18,201 nt of DNA, taken from NCBI GenBank assembly GCA_947628325.1, contig CANQZL010000007.1, positions 1 to 18,201 on the forward strand, in the 5' to 3' direction. The translations under genes and the position numbers were made by a program. The stretch's first letter is position 1; each line of letters starts with the position of its first letter. This DNA comes from an uncultured Bacilli bacterium (lineage in GTDB: Bacteria > Bacillota_I > Bacilli_A > RF39 > UBA660). Of the stretch, positions 1 through 5,946 are shown one piece after another. A model generated the notes under the pieces. The model was not told the DNA's origin. It was given only the letters and a program-made list of their open reading frames with translations, and did no database searches.

Positions 1-1121
1 CTACATTACTTAGTCAAAAAAATGAAGTTATGGCACTTGATGTCATAGAAGAAAAAGTGAATATGATTAATAATAGGATATCTCCTATTAAAGATGAATA
101 TATTGAGGATTTCTTTAAAAATAAGAAATTAAATTTAAAGGCAACTTTAGATTATAAAGAAGCTTTTAAAGATGCAAAATTTATTATAATTAGTACACCA
201 ACTAATTATGATGATGAGCTTAATTACTTTGATACTTCAAGTGTTGAAGATATAATAAAGAAAGTAAAAAGTATGAATATAGATACTACTATGGTAGTTA
301 AATCTACAATACCAGTAGGATTTGTTAATAGTATGAAAGAAAAATATGATATAGATAATATTTTATTTTCACCAGAATTTTTAAGAGAAGGTAAAGCATT
401 ATATGATAATCTTTATCCATCAAGAATTATAGTAGGAGAAAAAAGTAAAAGAGCCGAAGAATTTGCTAATCTTTTAGTAGAAGGAGCATTAAAAAAAGAT
501 ATTATTGTTAAATATATGGATTCAACAGAAGCAGAAGCAGTTAAATTATTTGCAAATACTTATTTAGCATTAAGAGTATCTTATTTTAATGAATTAGATA
601 CTTATGCTGAAATTAAAGGTCTAAATAGTAAAGACATAATAGATGGAGTATGTTTAGATCCAAGAATAGGAAATCATTATAATAATCCATCATTTGGATA
701 TGGTGGATATTGTTTACCAAAGGATACTAAACAATTATTAGCTAATTATAAAGATGTACCTGAAAATTTAATAGAAGCAATAGTAAAAGCCAATGATACA
801 AGAAAAGATCATATAACAGAAGAGATATTAAAGAGAAATCCTAAAGTAGTCGGAGTATATAGATTAACAATGAAAGCAGGATCAGATAATTTTAGATCAA
901 GTGCTATACAGGGAATAATTGAAAGATTAGAAAAAAATAATGTAGAAGTAATAATATATGAACCTACTTTAAAAGATAATACATTTAATGGATTAAAAGT
1001 TGAAAATGACTTTAAGGAATTTAAAGAGTCTGCAGACATTATTATAGCGAATAGATTAGAGAAAGAATTAATTCCTATAAAAGATAAAGTTTATACAAGA
1101 GATATTTTTAGTACAGATTGA
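1..1121 (+). CDS. ugd: UDP-glucose 6-dehydrogenase, 5' end cut by window edge
   Basis: Oxidises UDP-glucose to UDP-glucuronate with two NAD+, supplying uronic acid for surface polysaccharides; cytoplasmic. The reading frame is open from base 3 (codons TLLSQKNEV precede the first visible ATG at 30), so the true start and the Rossmann GxGYVG motif lie to the left, probably about 20 residues away. The visible part follows the short Ugd form of E. coli closely: STPTNYD with NYFDTSSVE, the KSTIPVGF strand, FSPEFLREGKALYDN, the central helix with STEAEAVKLFANTYLALRV, and the catalytic-cysteine motif GYGGYCLPKDTK (Cys codon 711-713). The UDP-binding C-terminal domain is present, ending KVYTRDIF. Nothing looks broken. 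It stops with TGA, so TGA is not read as Trp here. A terminator follows at 1183. UDP-N-acetylmannosamine dehydrogenases are related, but the motifs fit Ugd better. Confidence 0.93.
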   Translation, partial: TLLSQKNEVMALDVIEEKVNMINNRISPIKDEYIEDFFKNKKLNLKATLDYKEAFKDAKFIIISTPTNYDDELNYFDTSSVEDIIKKVKSMNIDTTMVVKSTIPVGFVNSMKEKYDIDNILFSPEFLREGKALYDNLYPSRIIVGEKSKRAEEFANLLVEGALKKDIIVKYMDSTEAEAVKLFANTYLALRVSYFNELDTYAEIKGLNSKDIIDGVCLDPRIGNHYNNPSFGYGGYCLPKDTKQLLANYKDVPENLIEAIVKANDTRKDHITEEILKRNPKVVGVYRLTMKAGSDNFRSSAIQGIIERLEKNNVEVIIYEPTLKDNTFNGLKVENDFKEFKESADIIIANRLEKELIPIKDKVYTRDIFSTD

Positions 1122-1182
1122 TATTAGATATAATTTTGTGATATATATCTATGTAAGAAAAAAATGTTAAATCATTTTTACA

Positions 1183-1214
1183 AGGGGTCTATTTAAGGAT
1201 AGAGCCCTATTTTT
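1183..1214 (+). terminator. Intrinsic terminator of ugd
   Basis: Stem 1183-1192 pairs with 1199-1208 (AGGG, one G-G mismatch, then TCTAT), loop TTAAGG, followed by ATTTTTC. It lies about 60 nt after the ugd stop. Confidence 0.7.
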
Positions 1215-1322
1215 CTGCAATAAATTTTTAGCTTTATATATTATCAATCTTATTTTTCTTAAATGAGTTGTGGTAAAAAAGCAAGATGTGAAAATGTTTA
1301 TCTCTTTCAAGTGGTTAGTTAG

Positions 1323-1371
1323 TAATAAATAATTTTAATTTATTAACGAAAGATAAAGAATAGTGTATAAT
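1323..1371 (+). promoter_or_regulatory. Promoter of the DUF3800 gene with overlapping inverted repeat
   Basis: A consensus -10 TATAAT lies at 1366-1371, 17 bp after a weak -35 TTAACG at 1343-1348. The 8-bp inverted repeat TAATAAAT/ATTTATTA (1323-1330 and 1338-1345, 7-nt spacer) touches the -35 and could be an operator; this is inference. Transcription would start near 1378, leaving a very short leader before the ribosome binding site at 1382. The preceding 100 nt (about 1215-1322) show no gene or clear structure. Confidence 0.5.
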
Positions 1372-1393
1372 TAGCACATGCGAGGTGAATGTC

Positions 1394-2062
1394 ATGAAAA
1401 GATTAAACATATTTGTTGATGAAACAGGTGAATTCGGATTTGGAAATGATGCATCAGAGTTATATGGTGTTTCATTTACTTTTCATGAACAAGATGATGA
1501 TATTATGCCTGAATTAAAAAAATTAAATGATAGATTAGAAAGAATTGGATATACAAATATGATTCATATGGCAGATTTAATAATGAAACGTGGCGACTAT
1601 TCCAAATTTGAAATAGGTAAAAGAAAGAGTATATTTAACGCAATTTATCAATTTTCTAGGAAAATTCCAGTAAAATATTATACATTAATTGTGGATAAAA
1701 AATATACTGACAATAGTAGAGTATTGCGCCAACAAGTTTCTAGTGCAATAAACAAAATGATAAAAGAACATAATGAATATTTTGAAAGATTTGATAAGAT
1801 AGTAATGTATTATGATAATGGACAAGAGACTTTAGGAACTATTCTTGATTCAATTTTTTTAAGATATGACGGATTTGAGCATAGAGTTGATTTTGATCAT
1901 GAGGAAAAACGATTATTTCAAGTGTCTGATATGTTAACATATATCGATAAGTTTGATTATAAGTATAAAAATAAAATGTCTTTTACAAAAAGTGAAAAAT
2001 ATTTCTTTAATTTATATGAAATTAGAAGAATATTAAGAGAACTTAATAAAAAACGATTTTAA
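1394..2062 (+). CDS. DUF3800 domain protein
   Basis: A 222-aa protein with the DUF3800 hallmarks: N-terminal strand with acidic motif IFVDETGEFG (residues 5-14), a second region HMADLIMKRGDYS, a central MYYDNGQET, and C-terminal LFQVSDMLTYIDKF. The family is found widely in mobile and defence-rich loci. An RNase H-like fold with a nuclease role has been suggested, but no reaction can be assigned from sequence. Asp9/Glu10 and the late Asp in QVSDML are the candidate metal ligands. ATG 1394 was chosen because GAGGTG (1382-1387) sits 6 nt upstream; an in-frame GTG at 1385 lies inside that binding site. The gene has its own promoter and its own terminator, so it appears to be a single-gene unit. 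It is a candidate member of a defence island. Confidence 0.85.
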   Translation: MKRLNIFVDETGEFGFGNDASELYGVSFTFHEQDDDIMPELKKLNDRLERIGYTNMIHMADLIMKRGDYSKFEIGKRKSIFNAIYQFSRKIPVKYYTLIVDKKYTDNSRVLRQQVSSAINKMIKEHNEYFERFDKIVMYYDNGQETLGTILDSIFLRYDGFEHRVDFDHEEKRLFQVSDMLTYIDKFDYKYKNKMSFTKSEKYFFNLYEIRRILRELNKKRF

Positions 2063-2067
2063 ACATT

Positions 2068-2096
2068 AAAAAAGCAACCACAAAGGTTGCCTTTTT
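2068..2096. terminator. Bidirectional terminator
   Basis: GCAACC (2074-2079) pairs with GGTTGC (2085-2090), loop ACAAA. On the plus strand it is followed by C then TTTTT (2092-2096) and ends the DUF3800 transcript. On the minus strand it is followed by six T (complement of A 2068-2073), and so would end any leftward transcript from the region to the right. Confidence 0.8.
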
Positions 2097-2196
2097 AAGC
2101 GGCGCTTGGCGCCAACACGGGTTTGATCCGAAGAATTGATTCAACAGACCAAAAGTAGATAAAATATTATCTACAATAATATTTTATCCTAATTAC
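2068..2196 (-). ncRNA. Candidate small RNA, minus strand (promoter to terminator)
   Basis: No protein is encoded. Read on the minus strand, a good promoter at 2203-2231 is followed about 125 nt later by a strong hairpin with six U (2068-2090). The predicted transcript contains a perfect hairpin (13-bp arms 2158-2170 and 2176-2188), a CUUCGG segment, and a GC-rich hairpin GGCGC/GCGCC (2101-2105 and 2109-2113). The last is striking in so AT-rich a region. It resembles no RNA family that I recognise. No reverse transcriptase or ToxN-like gene adjoins it. Boundaries are inferred from signals only. Confidence 0.45.
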
Positions 2197-2261
2197 AAGA
2201 AAATTATAACAAAAATATTTAAGAAAGTAAATATTTTTACTATTTTTCTTGTTCCGTGTTA
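2114..2261. repeat. Nested inverted repeats enclosed by AACACGG/CCGTGTT
   Basis: AACACGG (2114-2120) and its exact complement CCGTGTT (2255-2261) enclose two further stem sets. The first is a perfect 13-bp inverted repeat, 2158-2170 with 2176-2188 (GATAAAATATTAT, 5-nt loop). The second is a composite stem around 2196-2253: ACAAGAAAA with TTTTCTTGT outside, and AAAAATATTTA with TAAATATTTTT (6-nt loop) inside. The whole could fold as one cruciform or RNA, or be a small non-autonomous mobile element. No target duplication is evident. Confidence 0.5.
2203..2231 (-). promoter_or_regulatory. Extended -10 promoter, minus strand
   Basis: On the minus strand, -35 TTTACT (complement of 2226-2231), 17-bp spacer, then TGT directly before a consensus TATAAT (complement of 2203-2208). 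No minus-strand ORF follows, which points to a non-coding transcript toward the terminator at 2068-2090. Confidence 0.55.
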
Positions 2262-2314
2262 AATAATCTACACTAAAAATTATTAAAAGTCAATATAAAA
2301 AATAGGAGTAAAAA

Positions 2315-2493
2315 AAATAGTGTGTTTCATAGTATTGTGTAATTTTTTGCTTAAAATTATTTTTGACTTATTTCATTTTTTAATTTGAAAATTGAAATAA
2401 GTCATTTTTTATCATGAAAAGAATAATAATCAAAAACTGAATAATTAAAGTTAGTTTGAAGTAATTTAATTATTTTTATTAGAAATAGTGTGT
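2315..2493. repeat. Pair of 11-bp direct repeats AAATAGTGTGT
   Basis: The same 11 bases occur at 2315-2325 and 2483-2493 in the non-coding stretch before the ATPase gene. They could be protein-binding sites, or chance in biased sequence. Confidence 0.3.
2364..2410 (+). terminator. Intrinsic terminator without an obvious upstream gene
   Basis: A perfect 12-bp stem, TGACTTATTTCA (2364-2375) with its complement (2393-2404), followed by TTTTTT (2405-2410). It faces the plus strand but lies about 300 nt beyond the previous gene's own terminator, so it implies a rightward non-coding transcript or marks the end of an insertion. Confidence 0.6.
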
Positions 2494-2535
2494 AAAAAAC
2501 GTTTAAAAAGGTATTTATGTCTGTCAATTAAGTAC

Positions 2536-2601
2536 AAAAAAACAAAAACAAACGAAAAAAATCGTAAAAAAACGTTGACAAAAAATAATTGCTATGTTAA
2601 T
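2536..2601 (+). promoter_or_regulatory. Promoter of the ATPase gene with upstream A-tracts
   Basis: A perfect -35 TTGACA lies at 2575-2580. The -10 is weak: GTTAAT (2596-2601, 15-bp spacer) or TAATCT (2598-2603, 17-bp spacer). Runs of A at 2536-2542, 2544-2548, 2555-2561 and 2566-2572, several about one helical turn apart, lie just upstream and look like an UP element or curved DNA. Confidence 0.55.
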
Positions 2602-2633
2602 CTTAAACCGAAATCAAAGAAAGGGTTGAAGAA

Positions 2634-3929
2634 ATGTTTACTAGGATAAAACTTGAAAATATAGGACCTTATACAGAAGAGGTTACATTAAATTTCGTTT
2701 GCGATAAGAGAAACAAAAATAATTCTAATTCTATAAAAATTCTTCCAGATGAAATTGCTGTTACTAAAATTGCAGGTATTATTGGTGGAAATGCTAATGG
2801 TAAAACAACTATCTTAGAAGCGTTAAATTCTATTGGCTCATTTATTTCTGCCCCCCATAGAAAAAAGAGATTCCCTGATAAATCAGATTTTGATTTTGAA
2901 GAAATAAAGGAAGAGTTTATTGAAGGTATTTATAATAGAGTAAAAAAAAGAGTAATAGGTTTTTCTTTGACTTCAGTGAATAGAAGTAAACCTGATAATG
3001 TAGCTAAAATATATGTTGAAATGTACATAGATAGTGGAAATCCTTCAACAACAGGATATTATGAATATGAATTGAAATATAAAAATGATTATTTAGTAAA
3101 TGGTATTGAAGAAGAAAAGTTATGCTTCAGAAAAAAATATTTGTCAAAGAAGAAGAACATAATGTTTGACATATATAAGAGTAATCAAAGTGAAATTGGT
3201 TATAAATTGGCATATAAACAAAATATATTACTTGATTATAACAAAGCTGGAATTAATACTGAAGAACTTGAAAGAAGAATGGATTATTATGAAGCATTTT
3301 ATAACAAATACATATACGAATCTTCTACAATAGGTGAAACTGAATACGAATATAACGAAGACTATGTTATAGAAGAAACAGAGGAAGATAGTAAACTTCT
3401 AGAGTATTTTATTAGAGTTTTAGATAATGGTGTAAAAAAGATTGACATTGATACATCTAATGCAAATGATAAAAAATTATTTGCAGTGTATGATGATTAT
3501 TGTATAAGATATGATGAGTTATCCACGGCAACTAAAAAAGCGTGCTCATTTACTTGTGATTATATTAAAAGTTCTAAAAAAGGAGGAGTGTTACTAATTG
3601 ATGAATTAGATAATTCTTTGAATTTTAAAACAGTTTCTTTGATTTTAAATATATATTTAAAATCAAAGTTACATAATCAAGGGCAATTAATATTTACAAC
3701 TAATTCTTCTATTATCTTAAATGATTTAAGGAGAGATCAAATCTTTATAGTTGAGAAAAAAAGTAACACCCCACAAATAATAAGGTTTAGTGAGTTTATA
3801 AATAGTAAAACTAAAAAGAAAGTAAGGGCAGATTTTAGCTTTTCTAAAGCTTATAAAAATAATGAAATAGAAAATATTCCATTAGAAGAAAATGTTGAAA
3901 GACTATTTAATTATATAGAAAACAGATAA
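2634..3929 (+). CDS. AAA/ABC-type ATP-binding protein (COG1106-like)
   Basis: A 431-aa soluble ATPase of the SMC/ABC-like AAA_15/AAA_21 group common in phage-defence loci. The N-terminus FTRIKLENIGPY is the usual first strand. Walker A GGNANGKTT is at about 51-59, a signature-like ELSTATKK at about 295-302, and Walker B with D-loop LLIDELDNSL at 320-329. The final switch strand is IFTTNSS, with Asn where most relatives have His. The insert between Walker A and the signature is rich in Tyr, Glu and Lys. It starts at ATG with AAGGG 8 nt upstream, and has its own promoter. No RloB, TOPRIM or DUF4435 partner follows directly, although such ATPases usually act with an effector. The next gene, across a 220-nt leader, is of unknown function and might be the partner. 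Role in defence is inferred from family and context only. Confidence 0.8.
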   Translation: MFTRIKLENIGPYTEEVTLNFVCDKRNKNNSNSIKILPDEIAVTKIAGIIGGNANGKTTILEALNSIGSFISAPHRKKRFPDKSDFDFEEIKEEFIEGIYNRVKKRVIGFSLTSVNRSKPDNVAKIYVEMYIDSGNPSTTGYYEYELKYKNDYLVNGIEEEKLCFRKKYLSKKKNIMFDIYKSNQSEIGYKLAYKQNILLDYNKAGINTEELERRMDYYEAFYNKYIYESSTIGETEYEYNEDYVIEETEEDSKLLEYFIRVLDNGVKKIDIDTSNANDKKLFAVYDDYCIRYDELSTATKKACSFTCDYIKSSKKGGVLLIDELDNSLNFKTVSLILNIYLKSKLHNQGQLIFTTNSSIILNDLRRDQIFIVEKKSNTPQIIRFSEFINSKTKKKVRADFSFSKAYKNNEIENIPLEENVERLFNYIENR

Positions 3930-3933
3930 AAAA

Positions 3934-4146
3934 ATATGCCTTCGGCAAAAGGCATATCAAGTTCGGTAGCATCAACTACCTTGAAAGAACCACGAAACGT
4001 GGAGGAAAATGACTATAAAAGCAATTAAAAAATAATAATCAATTTCCAAGTTAATTTTAACTTAAAATTATAGTTTATGTCAAATTAAACTATCAAAATT
4101 ATTGTAAAAAAAGTTGATGCTACCTCTAAATAGAAAGAAGAGGTAG
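3934..4146 (+). promoter_or_regulatory. Structured leader with alternative stems before the Cys-motif gene
   Basis: Local stems in order: ATATGCC/GGCATAT (3934-3940, 3951-3957); GGTAG/CTACC (3965-3969, 3976-3980); CCACG/CGTGG (3990-3994, 3998-4002); AAGTTAA/TTAACTT (4048-4063); ATAGTTTA/TAAACTAT (4070-4077, 4086-4093); and CTACCTC/GAGGTAG (4120-4126, 4140-4146). The last contains the ribosome binding site of the gene at 4150. A perfect 13-bp long-range pairing, 3965-3977 with 4112-4124, is incompatible with the second and the last of these. The region can therefore hide or expose that binding site. No known riboswitch consensus was recognised. Confidence 0.55.
4009..4035 (+). CDS. Possible 8-residue leader peptide MTIKAIKK
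   Basis: ATG 4009 is preceded by GGAGG (4001-4005) at good spacing and followed after eight codons by TAA. It sits between the two arms of the long-range pairing in the leader, the position of a leader peptide in translational attenuation. The binding site begins inside the CCACG/CGTGG hairpin. So short an ORF could be chance; the strong binding site is the main argument. Confidence 0.3.
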   Translation: MTIKAIKK

Positions 4147-4149
4147 AAT

Positions 4150-5547
4150 ATGGAGAATAATAATTTAAGTAAAAGTAATACAAGTATTAGAAAAAAAGAT
4201 GGATGTTTATTTGTTTTAAGTACAACAAGTGAAAACTATCCTGAATTGAGAGATGCTATTTTAAATAAGCATAAATTAAAAGGAACATATTTATTAAGAA
4301 AAAATGAAATAGATAATTTGACTCAATATACAATAGATATAATTAATAATAACTTTAAAGAAATAATTAATGTTTGCCAAAAAGAGTGGGATTATATACG
4401 TGATTTAGATGAGGAGCAAAGTACAGTTAATACCTGTAGTCTTTGTGGTAGAAAAATTAAAAAGAATTATATAATAAAAAATAAATATACTCAAAAATCT
4501 ATAGTTATAGGTAGTTCATGTGTTAGAGACTATGGATTAATATTTGAAAAAATAAAAGATTTTGAAAAAAAAGAAGATAGATTAATAAAAATTAACTATG
4601 TTGAAAGTAATATTTCTAAGTTCCAGAAAACAATAAGAGAGCTAGAAAAACAAGTTAATAATCCTAGAATCTTTTTAAATAAAGAACTTTATGAAGAATA
4701 TGAAAACTTGAAAATTAATATAAATAAAGAATATACAACTATATTGAACAAACCAAATAAATATAAAAAAGATTTTAATTTAGATGAGCTTAAATCTATT
4801 AAATTAAAAGCTGTATCTTTAATAGCAAAAATAAAAAAACAACTTAACTATTGTGAAAATACTGACTTAGGTATTAATCAAAACATAGCTTTATGGATTA
4901 ATAATAATTTATCAGATGAAAAAATTATTAATGCTTTAAGAAAAAATAATAAAGTAACAATTAATACTGCTAGTAGTATTGAAGAGCCATGTTATTTACA
5001 AAAGATGATAGACAAAATAGAACCACTATTAAAAGATTTGAATATTGAGATTATAAAAAAATCTGATGATAATAAAAAATTATATATAAAATTTAAAATT
5101 ATTAATAGAGTTGTATTTGAAGTTTTAACAACAAATTTAATTGAAATCTTTAAAAACCAGATATTTAAAAATGAACCATTAAAATGTAAAGATTATAATA
5201 TTCTTGAAAAATCAGATGTCTCTAACTCAAGCTATTTAGAAGCTATCTCATATTTAATACCGATATATGAGTTCAATAATGACTTAAAGTATATTTGCTA
5301 TTTTATTGAATTTAATATTCTTTTATTTAAAGAAAAAGGTTACGATAAATATTATATTTTAAATCTTAAAAATTTTATAAACTTAAATAAGATTAATATT
5401 TTAAATTATAATTCTATAAGCAAGGATTGTAAAATAGCATTAATTTCTGAAATCAAAAAATTAAAGAGTCTTACTAAAGATGAAACTAAAGAAAACTTAT
5501 TAATGGCAGGTTTAGATGAAAATACAGTTAATAATGCCATACAATAA
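4150..5547 (+). CDS. Unknown protein with CxxC...GSSC putative zinc motif
   Basis: A 465-aa soluble protein that I do not recognise as a named family. Residues 96-99 are CSLC, followed by GRKIKKNYII, and Cys124 lies in IGSSCVRDYG. The pattern CxxCG-[KR]-x-I ... GSxCV is seen in assorted phage and plasmid proteins and suggests one small zinc-binding module, though only three clear Cys ligands are visible. The rest is Lys/Asn/Ile-rich, with probable coiled coil at about 135-235 (KINYVESNISKFQKTIRELE). No signal peptide or membrane segment. The C-terminal end (DETKENLLMAGLDENTVNNAI) looks like a small UBA-like or helical tail. The start is fixed by GAGG (4140-4143), which lies in a hairpin of the regulated leader. 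Position between an ATPase gene and toxin-antitoxin genes makes a defence or mobile-element role plausible but unproven. Confidence 0.6.
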   Translation: MENNNLSKSNTSIRKKDGCLFVLSTTSENYPELRDAILNKHKLKGTYLLRKNEIDNLTQYTIDIINNNFKEIINVCQKEWDYIRDLDEEQSTVNTCSLCGRKIKKNYIIKNKYTQKSIVIGSSCVRDYGLIFEKIKDFEKKEDRLIKINYVESNISKFQKTIRELEKQVNNPRIFLNKELYEEYENLKININKEYTTILNKPNKYKKDFNLDELKSIKLKAVSLIAKIKKQLNYCENTDLGINQNIALWINNNLSDEKIINALRKNNKVTINTASSIEEPCYLQKMIDKIEPLLKDLNIEIIKKSDDNKKLYIKFKIINRVVFEVLTTNLIEIFKNQIFKNEPLKCKDYNILEKSDVSNSSYLEAISYLIPIYEFNNDLKYICYFIEFNILLFKEKGYDKYYILNLKNFINLNKINILNYNSISKDCKIALISEIKKLKSLTKDETKENLLMAGLDENTVNNAIQ

Positions 5548-5555
5548 AGTTTTTT

Positions 5556-5593
5556 CTTTACATATATTAACTTGTATGTTAATATATGTAAAG
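5556..5593 (+). promoter_or_regulatory. Palindromic operator over the promoter of the HigBA-like operon
   Basis: A perfect 16-bp inverted repeat (5556-5571 with 5578-5593, loop TTGTAT) overlaps -35 TTTACA (5557-5562) and -10 TAATAT (5580-5585) at 17-bp spacing. This is the layout expected for autorepression by the HTH antitoxin encoded downstream. It may also stop transcripts from the gene ending at 5547. Confidence 0.6.
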
Positions 5594-5624
5594 AGGAAAG
5601 GAGATAAAATCAAGGAGGTAAACA

Positions 5625-5946
5625 ATGAAAATCGTTAACACCAAAAGTTATGACAATACCGTAAAAAAATTAAGTAGATATACTAAAGAGAAAGTAAATT
5701 TAAAAATAATTAGAGAAATTATTGAAAATAATGATACATTTAATTCTTTAAAAACAAATCCAATAGCATTAATGTATGGTTTTGAACGAATGAAATACGA
5801 AAACAACTGTTTTTATTCTTTTAATTTGAAAGATAAGATTAATTGTTTATCCTAATGATAATGATACTTCATGTCTTGATTTAGTCTATGTAAGTTTCAA
5901 TCATTATCAGGATTTTAGTAAAGATAAAGTGATATATTATGATTAA
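5625..5946 (+). pseudogene. HigB/RelE-like toxin, frameshifted
   Basis: The first frame reads MKIVNTKSYDNTVKKLSRYT and continues to FYSFNLKDK, then stops at 5853-5855. In the next frame, from 5833, the expected remainder follows: IRLIVYPNDND, then CLDLVYVSFNHYQDF, ending at TAA 5944-5946. Intact relatives have about five residues (such as SKNGG) between FNL and IRL. A small deletion of about 11 or 14 nt at roughly 5829-5833 would explain both the missing residues and the shift. Family members are ribosome-dependent mRNA interferases of type II toxin-antitoxin systems. AAGGAGGT at 5612 gives an excellent start. The second-frame tail overlaps the antitoxin start by 8 nt (ATGATTAA), so the old operon coupling is preserved. 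The toxin is presumably inactive, unless the shift is a sequencing error. Confidence 0.75.

Noticed and set aside
809..1039. 76-aa minus-strand ORF inside ugd
   Set aside because: Shadow of a strongly conserved gene on the other strand, with no binding site and no family features.
2118..2130. CGGGTTTGATCCG as the T-arm of a tRNA
   Set aside because: No acceptor, anticodon or D arms can be built around it.
3934..3957. ATATGCC/GGCATAT hairpin as terminator of the ATPase gene
   Set aside because: Followed by CAAGTTC rather than a T-run, so it is better read as part of the leader structure.
3965..4124. MITE with 13-bp terminal repeats
   Set aside because: No target-site duplication at the ends, and the right arm fits better as part of a binding-site hairpin; kept only as an alternative.
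5826..5840. Programmed ribosomal frameshift in the toxin gene
   Set aside because: No slippery heptamer or downstream structure, and about five conserved residues are missing at the junction, which points to a deletion.
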